Shown in pieces: positions 1 to 5,886 of a DNA stretch of 12,772 nucleotides. The translations under genes and the position numbers were made by a program. Origin of the DNA: CAZPAN01 sp964428485 (GTDB lineage Bacteria > Actinomycetota > Coriobacteriia > Coriobacteriales > CADBOM01). The notes under the pieces are model-generated. The model did not search any database. It was not told where the DNA came from and worked only from the letters and a program-made list of their open reading frames with translations. Location: the NCBI GenBank assembly GCA_964428485.1, contig CAYRYP010000042.1:1-12772 (forward strand), written 5' to 3'. The stretch's first letter is position 1, and every line of letters begins with the position of its first letter.

Positions 1-889
1 GCGCCTTGCCCTGCAGGGTGTCGTTGTACATCGTGAGGATCTTCTCGTAGTTGTACTGGCGTGAAATGGAGTTGGGGATCTTGGAGAGGTTTACTAGCTC
101 GTCGATCAATACCAGCAGCCCTGAGTACCCTGCGCCCTTGAGGAACATTGCCAGCACCTTGAGGTAGTCGTACCAGTCGTCGTCGGAGACTATGGCGGTG
201 ACGCCCAGCTCCTGCTTGGCCTCCGTCTTGGTGCGGTACTCGCCGCGAAACCACCTCGTCACCCGCGACTTGAGGTCGTCGTCGCCTGTGAGATGGGCTT
301 GGTAGTAGAGGTTGAGTAACCTCGCGAAGTCGTAGCCTCCCACTAGTTCCTCGAGCGAGCGGATTTCGGCCGATATGCGGTTGTGCATCTGCTCGGCAAA
401 CGCCGGGTTCGACTCCTCCAACCCTGTTTCAGTCGCTATCTGGGAGCGTAGCCCGTCGATCCACCTGTCGAGGACAAGGTTGAGCGCCCCACCCTCGGGC
501 CTGGTTTTGGTGGAGAGGTTGCGGATGAGTTCGCGGTAGGTGGCGAGGCCCTGCCCCTGGTTTCCCTGGAGCCTGCGTTCGGGAGAGAGGTCGGCGTCGC
601 AGACGACAAAGCCGTTTCCCATCGCGTGCGTGCGGATCGTCTGTAGAAGGAAGCTCTTACCCGCACCGTAGCGTCCCACCAGGAACCTGAACGACGCACC
701 GCCGTCCGCTATCAGTTCGAGGTCGTGGAGAAGCGCCTCTATCTCGCGCTTTCTGCCCACAGTGATGTATGGCAGGCCGATGCGCGGCACCACGCCACCC
801 TTGAGCGAGTTGACTATGACCGAGGCGACCCTCTTCGGAACGCGTTGATCCGCCGTGTCAGCCTTGCCGTTTCGTCCTATCTCGACCAT
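1..889 (-). CDS. BREX BrxD-like (DUF2791) P-loop ATPase, partial
   Basis: Incomplete at its C-terminal end: the gene runs off the left edge, and 296 codons, open throughout, are visible from an ATG at 889. The product is a P-loop ATPase resembling the BREX/Pgl ATP-binding family (DUF2791, BrxD-like). Walker A is GRYGAGKS at residues 72-79. A hydrophobic strand ending in Asp263-Glu264 (LLVLIDEL) is Walker B. Between them are the family-like segments DADLSPERR and TRPEGGAL. The start overlaps the end of the TerB-domain gene by 13 nt, so the two are almost certainly translationally coupled. In known systems such ATPases are often encoded next to a superfamily II helicase and are thought to act on DNA. 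No helicase is visible, and the next gene lies beyond the window. Family assignment is by remembered sequence pattern. The role in this host is unknown. Confidence 0.85.
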   Translation of the reverse strand, partial: MVEIGRNGKADTADQRVPKRVASVIVNSLKGGVVPRIGLPYITVGRKREIEALLHDLELIADGGASFRFLVGRYGAGKSFLLQTIRTHAMGNGFVVCDADLSPERRLQGNQGQGLATYRELIRNLSTKTRPEGGALNLVLDRWIDGLRSQIATETGLEESNPAFAEQMHNRISAEIRSLEELVGGYDFARLLNLYYQAHLTGDDDLKSRVTRWFRGEYRTKTEAKQELGVTAIVSDDDWYDYLKVLAMFLKGAGYSGLLVLIDELVNLSKIPNSISRQYNYEKILTMYNDTLQGKA

Positions 890-2691
890 TGCAGAAACAT
901 TCCCTCCAAGTCCTTTGTGTAATCCTCGACTAAACGAGCGCCGCCATCATCCTGCTCCACGACGATGTCGCCGATCTCGTCGAAGAGTGCCTCGTTGATC
1001 GAGTCTATGACGATCGACTCGTATCTGCCGCACTCCGCCAAGATCTCCGCCCGTGCCTTTGCTGGCTCGCCAGCAAGCAGACTCCTGAGATATGCGCTTT
1101 CCACGGTGTCGAGCCCGAACGACTCCTGGCCGGCGCTTCCCGGCAGCGGTTCTAGAGCTTCTTCGCAAGATGCATCGGGCGGGGCTACCGGGGCGACCAC
1201 AGTTTGGGAGACGCCCTCCTCACTCGAGTCTGGCCGCTCTGGGTCCGCGGATGTCTGCGGCTCGTCCGCCGCGCCCGTCTCCCAAGCATTACGCTCCTCA
1301 TCTATCAGCAGTGATTCGCAGGTCTGCCGGGCATCGTCGCGTATCCCTTGCAGGAGCGAGAGATCCACCCTAACCTGCCTTCTTGTCCTCGACTCCATCT
1401 CGGATGCAGAGAAGTGCACAGCCCCCTCGATGATTCTCTCGAGGAACCGCGCCATCTCAGGCTCCGATGCCCAGGGGGAGGTGACGCCCAGCTTCTCGCA
1501 CATGAGGGCGTCCAGGCGCTTCAAAACGGCCTTGAGCTCGGGTGCACGGTCCTGCGCCATCCTGTATCCCTCGCAGGTCCAGTTTCCGTCCCGGCAGATG
1601 AACCTTGTAAGCCGTCCGGCCTCGTAGACCGTGTCGGGATGGCTCCTGTCGTTGTGGAAGACCGCGGAGGAGAACATCTGGTAGGGCCACCTGGAGGCGA
1701 CTCCAAACTCGTCTTCCACGAGCGAGGTTTTCCTGCGTTTGTCGCAGTGCGCGGCGAACATGTCCCACGTACGCCAGATGGCGATCATCGTTGTTTCGGG
1801 GGCCGCAGAGAAGGCCACAAATTGACGTATGTCGATGTTGGCGAGGGTTCCAAGCGACCGCACCAATACGTGCTCCCGCTCCTGTTGGATCTCAAGATCG
1901 CCGTCGATGGGGGAGACCTCTCCGCGCGGGCGCAACGCCTCGTGGTCGAGTACGTTTGCGAGCGCGTCCTCGGTAGAGAGAGGTTGCTCGCCTTCACCCT
2001 TGGCCATGCTTACCTCCGCGCTGTCCCAGAGCGTAGGCCCCGGCGAGAGTATGTGCTTTCGCATGCTTCTCCTCACGGCGGCCACACTGCTTTCCTTTCG
2101 CGTGACCTTGTCTAGGAGATTGCGGTCGAGCCCGTGGAAGACGACATAATCTCGCATCCAGGTGCCCATGTGCCTGTTGATCTTGGGGTCGATCGGTCCG
2201 TAGGAGTCCCAGAACTCCATCAGCTTGGAGAAGCCATCGTCGGCGCTGCTGCTCCCGATTCCGTTTAGCAGCTCGTAGATCAGCACGAACGCGAACGACG
2301 TCGGCCCCTTGACTACCTCTTCGTGTCTGATGCGGGTGCGCCATGCGAAGTAGCCCCGTAGCTGACTGTTCACCATATCTTGGTAGGTGGGGAAGTAGTG
2401 GTGGAACGTTCCCGAGAACCCATCGTAGTCGTCCTCGTAGTCCTCGGCTATCCTAGCCTGCTGTACGAATAGCCACGCCCGCGATTCGCGACGGGCCTCC
2501 GGGCTTCTCTGCAGGTCACGGAGCTCTTGTAGGATGGGCGGAAGGGTGTTTTCGGCCCTCTTCTCCTCGAGCATCTGGGTACCGGTTTTAAAAATCGGCT
2601 CATCTTCGTAGATTTTGGACGAGAGCGTGCGGCTCTTGCGCATCTCAGGACTCGAGAGTAGCTGTTCTATGAGCTCCTGGGCGTTTTGCAT
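877..2691 (-). CDS. TerB-N/TerB-C domain protein
   Basis: A 604-residue protein with two TerB-associated domains. The N-terminal part (about residues 80-200) matches TerB-N in style: a Tyr/Trp-rich stretch with FPTYQDMVNSQLRGYFAWR, then FVLIYELLNGIG. The C-terminal part contains DLSLLQGIRDDARQT near residue 450. After a Pro/Glu/Ser-rich linker it has LDTVESAYLRSLL and SINEALFDEIGD followed by an acidic VEDYTKDLEGM end, typical of TerB-C. No membrane segment or signal peptide is seen. It is the first gene of its operon and overlaps the ATPase gene. Comparative studies of tellurite-resistance (Ter) gene neighbourhoods associate TerB-N/C proteins with predicted ATP-dependent DNA-processing enzymes, and the ATPase next door fits that pattern. 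The biochemical function is unproven. The ATG at 2691 is the only good start, but its Shine-Dalgarno (GAGGGG) lies about 12 nt upstream, which is long, so translation may be modest. Confidence 0.82.
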   Translation of the reverse strand: MQNAQELIEQLLSSPEMRKSRTLSSKIYEDEPIFKTGTQMLEEKRAENTLPPILQELRDLQRSPEARRESRAWLFVQQARIAEDYEDDYDGFSGTFHHYFPTYQDMVNSQLRGYFAWRTRIRHEEVVKGPTSFAFVLIYELLNGIGSSSADDGFSKLMEFWDSYGPIDPKINRHMGTWMRDYVVFHGLDRNLLDKVTRKESSVAAVRRSMRKHILSPGPTLWDSAEVSMAKGEGEQPLSTEDALANVLDHEALRPRGEVSPIDGDLEIQQEREHVLVRSLGTLANIDIRQFVAFSAAPETTMIAIWRTWDMFAAHCDKRRKTSLVEDEFGVASRWPYQMFSSAVFHNDRSHPDTVYEAGRLTRFICRDGNWTCEGYRMAQDRAPELKAVLKRLDALMCEKLGVTSPWASEPEMARFLERIIEGAVHFSASEMESRTRRQVRVDLSLLQGIRDDARQTCESLLIDEERNAWETGAADEPQTSADPERPDSSEEGVSQTVVAPVAPPDASCEEALEPLPGSAGQESFGLDTVESAYLRSLLAGEPAKARAEILAECGRYESIVIDSINEALFDEIGDIVVEQDDGGARLVEDYTKDLEGMFLQWSR

Positions 2692-2708
2692 CCTCGCCGG
2701 TATCCCCT

Positions 2709-2730
2709 CTTACGTTGGCTGAACCGTAAG
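2709..2730. promoter_or_regulatory. 22-bp dyad at the TerB operon transcription start
   Basis: CTTACG at 2709-2714 is the exact reverse complement of CGTAAG at 2725-2730, with 10 nt between. Allowing one bulged base extends the match by two more pairs. The dyad begins about 5 nt downstream of the predicted -10 (2735-2740) and therefore covers the likely start site. It could be a repressor operator or a 5'-leader hairpin. The binding factor is unknown. Confidence 0.4.
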
Positions 2731-2734
2731 GTCA

Positions 2735-2740
2735 AGTATA
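2735..2740 (-). promoter_or_regulatory. -10 element of the TerB operon promoter
   Basis: On the minus strand this reads TATACT, 5 of 6 matches to TATAAT, 44 nt before the TerB-domain start codon. At a 17-nt spacing the -35 hexamer is TTCCCT (2758-2763), only 3 of 6 matches, so the promoter may need an activator or be weak. It is the best candidate in the gap from 2692 to 2921. Confidence 0.45.
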
Positions 2741-2840
2741 GTTTGCCCACCGCGATAAGGGAACATCTGTTCGAGTATCCTGCACACAACGGCACGTGTC
2801 CGGTTTCGTGCCATCGGCGCGGTGGGGGAGACTCTCCATG

Positions 2841-2886
2841 AAAAGCAGTCGGACCCTCCCGCGGTCATCGTCGCAGGGAGGGTCCG
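2841..2886 (-). terminator. Intrinsic terminator of the split-barrel gene
   Basis: CGGACCCTCCC (2850-2860) and GGGAGGGTCCG (2876-2886) form a perfect 11-bp stem with a 15-nt loop. Read on the minus strand, the stem starts 36 nt after the stop codon and is followed by ACTGCTTTTC. The T-run is short, but the stem is very stable. It separates the small flavoprotein gene from the TerB operon. Confidence 0.75.
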
Positions 2887-2921
2887 AGTTGTCAGTGGTT
2901 ATCGCAGAGTGTACGGAAACC

Positions 2922-3341
2922 CTAGAACTCCACGGTCTTGGCGAGCTGCATCAGCTGCTCGTAGAACTGTGCGGTGCCGTTTTCGATGTGGAAGATTCCC
3001 AGCTTGTAGCCGGTCTCGTCGTTGTAGATGTTCTTGAGGAAGGGGTTCTCCTCGAGAGCCTTGTCCACAAGAGCCTGGTCGTCGTCGATGACAGCGGTTC
3101 CGGAGATGCGAATCCAGTCGGCGCCCTTGGTCCCAACTATCTGGATGTTTTTGTTGGCCTCGATCTGCTTGTAGACGTCCTTGAAGGTTCCCACTCCAAA
3201 GTACTCGATTCCGTTGTCGATCAAATGGAATCCGACAGGCCTGCAGGCGGGCTTGTCGCCGTTGATGGTCACGAGATAGAAGGTTCCGCTTGCCTTGTTG
3301 CACTCATCGAGAAAGTCGTGGATCTCCTGCATGTCAGCCAT
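2922..3341 (-). CDS. Pyridoxamine 5'-phosphate oxidase-like FMN split-barrel protein
   Basis: A 139-residue single-domain protein of the pyridoxamine 5'-phosphate oxidase-like superfamily (FMN-binding split barrel). Characteristic stretches are FYLVTINGDKPACRPVGF near the N terminus, a central IQIVGTKGADWIRISGTAV strand pair, and a C-terminal EENPFLKNIY segment, where small NimA-like relatives have similar sequence. No signal peptide or membrane segment is seen. It probably binds FMN (or F420/haem in some relatives) in the cytoplasm and acts as a small reductase. True pyridoxine-pathway PNPOx enzymes are longer, so a role in vitamin B6 synthesis is unlikely. The reading frame is open upstream to 3470, but the ATG at 3341 has an AAAGGAG ribosome-binding site 6-7 nt before it and gives the usual family N terminus. 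The gene is monocistronic, with its own terminator and promoter region. The substrate is unknown. Confidence 0.8.
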   Translation of the reverse strand: MADMQEIHDFLDECNKASGTFYLVTINGDKPACRPVGFHLIDNGIEYFGVGTFKDVYKQIEANKNIQIVGTKGADWIRISGTAVIDDDQALVDKALEENPFLKNIYNDETGYKLGIFHIENGTAQFYEQLMQLAKTVEF

Positions 3342-3422
3342 GTTTGGCTCCTTTCCCCACCGTGGGCACTCATGCTCCCCACGTGGATGATCGTTGCTCC
3401 GCCCTTGTGGGCACTCCCTATG

Positions 3423-3449
3423 ATTATCGGGGTTGATGTGCAGTTGCAC
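3423..3449 (-). promoter_or_regulatory. Putative promoter and palindrome upstream of the split-barrel gene
   Basis: On the minus strand GATAAT (3423-3428) is a 5-of-6 match to a -10 box, 82 nt before the start codon. Ten nt upstream of it lies a perfect 12-bp palindrome, GTGCAGTTGCAC (3438-3449), where a -35 region would be expected. No good -35 hexamer is visible, so control by a factor bound to the palindrome is plausible. Between promoter and gene the 10-mer GTGGGCACTC occurs twice (3362-3371 and 3407-3416), 45 nt apart. No gene is seen in 3342-3605. Confidence 0.35.
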
Positions 3450-3529
3450 GCCGTCATCTTGAAAAAACACATCAAGGTTGCAGTTTTGTCTGCCCGCCGT
3501 TCTCGCGCGCTTGCGAAAGCTGCCGCGCT

Positions 3530-3571
3530 TGGACGAAGAGGGCCCCGGTCCAAGCAGGCGAACCGAGGCCC
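3530..3571 (-). terminator. Intrinsic terminator of the OYE-type flavoenzyme gene
   Basis: On the minus strand GGGCCTCGGTTC pairs with GGACCGGGGCCC over 12 positions (10 Watson-Crick, 2 G-U) around an 8-nt loop, plus-strand arms 3540-3551 and 3560-3571. It is followed by TCTTCGT. The stem lies about 34 nt beyond the stop codon. A competing 8-bp stem, GCTTGGAC/GTCCAAGC (3527-3534 and 3548-3555), overlaps it. Confidence 0.6.
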
Positions 3572-3605
3572 CAGTGAACTTAGCTGTTCGCGTGTGCTGG
3601 GTGTA

Positions 3606-5552
3606 CTAGATGTCCAGTGCCCTGTAGTAGCCGGTGGTCACAGCCTCAACCACGCGCCCTGCCCGGATGGCGTCGCCGATCTCAAAGACGCGCGGCGCCG
3701 CGTTATAGAACGACTCCACAATCTCCCTGTCGGCCTTCATACCGGCGGCGAGCAGGATGGTATCGGCTTCGAAGATCTCCTCACCATCCGGCCCGTCACA
3801 GATAAGTCCGCGCTCGTCGATGCACTTGGCGGTGGTGGAGATGCGGATGTCGATCCTGCTGTCTCTCACATAGATCTTCATCGCGTTTTTGTGCATGAAG
3901 TAGGAGTCCTCCGCCCAGTCGCCCTTCATCTCCACGACGGTGACGTCCTTTCCTAGGCCGTCGAGGTAGATCGCGCATTCGCTGCCAACGAGGCCACCGC
4001 CCAGTATGACGACCTTCTGGCCTACGGCGGGCGGATTCTGGTGCAGCGCGTCGAGTGAGACTACCTTGTCGCTGTCGACTCCGGGGATCGGCGGCACGAT
4101 GGGTCTAGCACCTACCGCCACCATGATGACATCTGCCTGCATCCCGGCGGCTTCTTCAGCGGTGAGCTCTCGGTTGAGGTGGATATTGACTCCTGCCCTG
4201 TCCAAACGTCCCTCGAGGACCTTCACGAAGTTGTACATGTCCTCCTTGAAGGGAATGTGCTGCTCAGCTAGAAGCTGTCCGCCCAGTCGGTCGGCCTTCT
4301 CGTAGAGGTCTATCGTGTGTCCGCGCTTAGCAGCCGTGATAGCGGCCTGCATGCCGCCCGGGCCGCCTCCAACTACAATGACCTTCTTCGGGGTAGTCGG
4401 CGGGAACGCGGACTGGTTCTCCAACTCGTTTCCGACAACGGGGTTGAACGCGCAGCAGAAAGTCCTGTTGGTGAGGTAGTTGAAGAAGCAGGTGAAGCAC
4501 CGGCAGCAGCGGGTGATGTCGTCCTTGCGTCCTGAGAAGGCTTTCTCCGGGAAGTACGGGTCGCAGAACGACTGGCGCGCCACCTCGACGATGTCGGCCT
4601 TACCGGAAGCGATGATCTCCTCCATCATGTCGGGGTCGTTGAGTCCTCCGAGAGTGGCGACCGGGGTTGTGACGTGCTTCTTGATCTCGGCTGCGAGATG
4701 AACGTTGCAGCCGTGTTCGATGAACATTGAGGGATGGGTGATCACGAACGTCTCAACATCCTCGTGTACCCCGGCCGAGACATGGATGATGTCGACCTTG
4801 CCATCGATCATCTTGGCTATCTCGACGCCCTCGTCTATGCCGTACCCGCCCTCGGTGTACTCTGCACCGCTCATGCGGAACTCGATCGGGAAGTTGGGCC
4901 CAACAGCTTCCCTCACCTTCTCGATCACCAGCAGCGGGAAGCGCATTCTGTTCTCGAGGCTGCCGCCCCACCTGTCGGTGCGGTGGTTCATCTGCGGAGA
5001 CATGAACTGCCCTAGGAGCCAGCCGTGCCCGCCATGGATGAGCACCATATCGAAGCCGGCCTCTTTGACCAGCCTGGCGGCGTTGCCAAAGCACTCGGCC
5101 ACGCGATTGATGTCATCCTCGTTCATCGCCCTGATCTGAACGCCGTCGGGGTTGAGTTCGTCGTTGGGTCCGATGGGCTGCCCGTCCTCGATGCCACCAT
5201 GGCCCCTAGCGTTGGCGTACTTCCCACCGTGGGCAAGCTCCATCACGGCCTTGCAGTTGTGTTTGTGCATGTCGTTGGCCATCAGCTTGAGAGAGGGCAG
5301 CGACATGATGTCGTAGAGTGTGATCTCCTTGGTGTGGGTTCTTCCTATCGGATCTACGATGCCAAGGCCGATCGCGACGCTCGCGAGTCCACCGCTGGCG
5401 CGGTACTCGTGAAACGCCCTGTCTTCCTTGCGCATATGGCAATCCGGGTCGAGCTCGGGGTTGGAAACCGGTGCCCCGAAGATCCTGTTCTTGAAGGTTA
5501 CCCCCTTGATGGTGATGGGGGCCGCAAGATGCGGATAGTACTTGTTCTCCAA
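3606..5552 (-). CDS. OYE-type FMN/FAD/4Fe-4S enoate or dienoyl-CoA reductase-like flavoenzyme
   Basis: A 648-residue reductase of the 2,4-dienoyl-CoA reductase/2-enoate reductase family. Residues about 5-345 form an OYE-like FMN barrel (MELAHGGKY, HGGHGWLLGQF, RTDRWGGSLENRMRFP, and VHE with His263 at the place of DCR His252). A cysteine motif at 349, 352, 355 and 367 should hold a 4Fe-4S cluster. The FAD/NAD(P)H half has GGGPGG near 395 and GGGLVG near 518. Electrons would pass from NAD(P)H via FAD and Fe-S to FMN and then to a C=C bond. Two oddities: Trp178 stands where DCR has its catalytic Tyr166, and the cysteine spacing is CX2CX2CX11C rather than the usual CX2CX3CX11C. The start is a TTG at 5552 preceded by AGAAGGAG with 7-nt spacing. 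The frame extends to 5591, but that extension reads through the ribosome-binding site. Divergent placement next to the dehydratase module suggests it reduces the 2-enoate made there (inference). Bile-acid or flavonoid reductase roles are possible alternatives. Confidence 0.85.
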   Translation of the reverse strand: MENKYYPHLAAPITIKGVTFKNRIFGAPVSNPELDPDCHMRKEDRAFHEYRASGGLASVAIGLGIVDPIGRTHTKEITLYDIMSLPSLKLMANDMHKHNCKAVMELAHGGKYANARGHGGIEDGQPIGPNDELNPDGVQIRAMNEDDINRVAECFGNAARLVKEAGFDMVLIHGGHGWLLGQFMSPQMNHRTDRWGGSLENRMRFPLLVIEKVREAVGPNFPIEFRMSGAEYTEGGYGIDEGVEIAKMIDGKVDIIHVSAGVHEDVETFVITHPSMFIEHGCNVHLAAEIKKHVTTPVATLGGLNDPDMMEEIIASGKADIVEVARQSFCDPYFPEKAFSGRKDDITRCCRCFTCFFNYLTNRTFCCAFNPVVGNELENQSAFPPTTPKKVIVVGGGPGGMQAAITAAKRGHTIDLYEKADRLGGQLLAEQHIPFKEDMYNFVKVLEGRLDRAGVNIHLNRELTAEEAAGMQADVIMVAVGARPIVPPIPGVDSDKVVSLDALHQNPPAVGQKVVILGGGLVGSECAIYLDGLGKDVTVVEMKGDWAEDSYFMHKNAMKIYVRDSRIDIRISTTAKCIDERGLICDGPDGEEIFEADTILLAAGMKADREIVESFYNAAPRVFEIGDAIRAGRVVEAVTTGYYRALDI

Positions 5553-5604
5553 CGCCTGTCTCCTTCTTTCCTCTAAAACAGACAAAAACAATGGCTAGCT
5601 TCGT

Positions 5605-5629
5605 CCCGGTTGGGCGGCCCTCGCCCGGG
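5605..5629. other. GC-rich leader hairpin upstream of the flavoenzyme gene
   Basis: GGGCG (5612-5616) pairs with CGCCC (5622-5626) around a 5-nt loop, with CCC (5605-5607) and GGG (5627-5629) closing outside. It lies in the predicted leader of the minus-strand flavoenzyme gene, about 50 nt before its ribosome-binding site. No riboswitch class was recognised. Confidence 0.3.
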
Positions 5630-5657
5630 ATGTCTCTCCAACCAGCCGCTACCGAAA

Positions 5658-5686
5658 ATTATAGGGCTCAAACTTGAGCGCGTTAA
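5658..5686 (-). promoter_or_regulatory. Promoter of the flavoenzyme gene with palindrome in the spacer
   Basis: On the minus strand TTAACG (5681-5686), a 17-nt spacer, and a perfect TATAAT (5658-5663) form a good sigma-70-type promoter. The start site would be near 5650, giving a leader of about 100 nt. The spacer contains the palindrome GCTCAA-AC-TTGAGC (5666-5679), so a protein bound there would sit directly on the polymerase site. Confidence 0.65.
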
Positions 5687-5689
5687 CGC
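5666..5689. promoter_or_regulatory. Two abutting palindromes, likely operator
   Basis: GCTCAAACTTGAGC (5666-5679; 6-bp arms, 2-nt spacer) is followed without a gap by GCGTTAACGC (5680-5689; perfect 10-bp palindrome). The first fills the spacer and the second covers the -35 of the minus-strand promoter. TCAA/TTGA half-sites recur at 5668, 5674 and 5691. Occupancy should affect the flavoenzyme gene, and possibly the divergent CoA-transferase operon. Confidence 0.5.
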
Positions 5690-5727
5690 TTCAAAGCACA
5701 CATGTTGAGTGCACTTTTCATAAGCAA

Positions 5728-5746
5728 GGTCATAGTGCCAGTGACC
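5728..5746. promoter_or_regulatory. GGTCA-N9-TGACC dyad in the divergent region
   Basis: Perfect 5-bp arms at 5728-5732 and 5742-5746 lie about 95 nt upstream of the predicted -10 of the CoA-transferase operon. The geometry suits a dimeric regulator, but short dyads arise by chance in AT/GC-balanced DNA. No regulator gene is in the window. Confidence 0.25.
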
Positions 5747-5816
5747 CAAATTTAAGTAGGTTCGAATCTATTTTCTCCTGTCAAACCAAATAACCAGTCG
5801 GATAGTCTTTTGATCC

Positions 5817-5846
5817 GGGGAACCGAGTTTGAAAACCCCTTATGAT
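5817..5846 (+). promoter_or_regulatory. Putative promoter of the CoA-transferase/dehydratase operon
   Basis: TATGAT (5841-5846) is a 5-of-6 -10 match, 40 nt before the CoA-transferase ATG. No -35 hexamer exists at the proper spacing. That zone is instead occupied by GGGG (5817-5820) and CCCC (5836-5839) flanking 15 nt, a weak dyad. This suggests activator dependence, but the call is tentative. The ribosome-binding site is AAGGAG at 5874-5879. Confidence 0.35.
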
Positions 5847-5886
5847 GACGGGACTGTCATACAAACCACGATGAAGGAGATTATTT

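Noticed and set aside
1348..2115. Plus-strand open frame (255 codons) opposite the TerB-domain gene
   Set aside because: Arg/Gly/Val-rich shadow translation with no family match. The minus strand carries clear TerB domains.
2796..3956. Long plus-strand open frame (386 codons)
   Set aside because: It is antisense to the split-barrel gene and the end of the flavoenzyme gene, has no ribosome-binding site or recognisable family, and such shadows are common opposite GC-rich genes.
3606..5552. Naming the flavoenzyme BaiCD or BaiH (bile acid reductase)
   Set aside because: It shares the architecture, but the active-site and cysteine motifs differ from the BaiCD sequence as remembered, and no other bai gene is nearby.
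5025..5576. Plus-strand open frame (183 codons) opposite the flavoenzyme
   Set aside because: It is antisense to conserved FMN-barrel motifs and has no independent start signals.
5755..5780. tRNA T-loop-like GGTTCGAATC, possible attachment site for a transferred module
   Set aside because: The flanking bases do not form a T-arm stem, no acceptor or CCA end follows, no integrase is present, and no second copy was found in the window.
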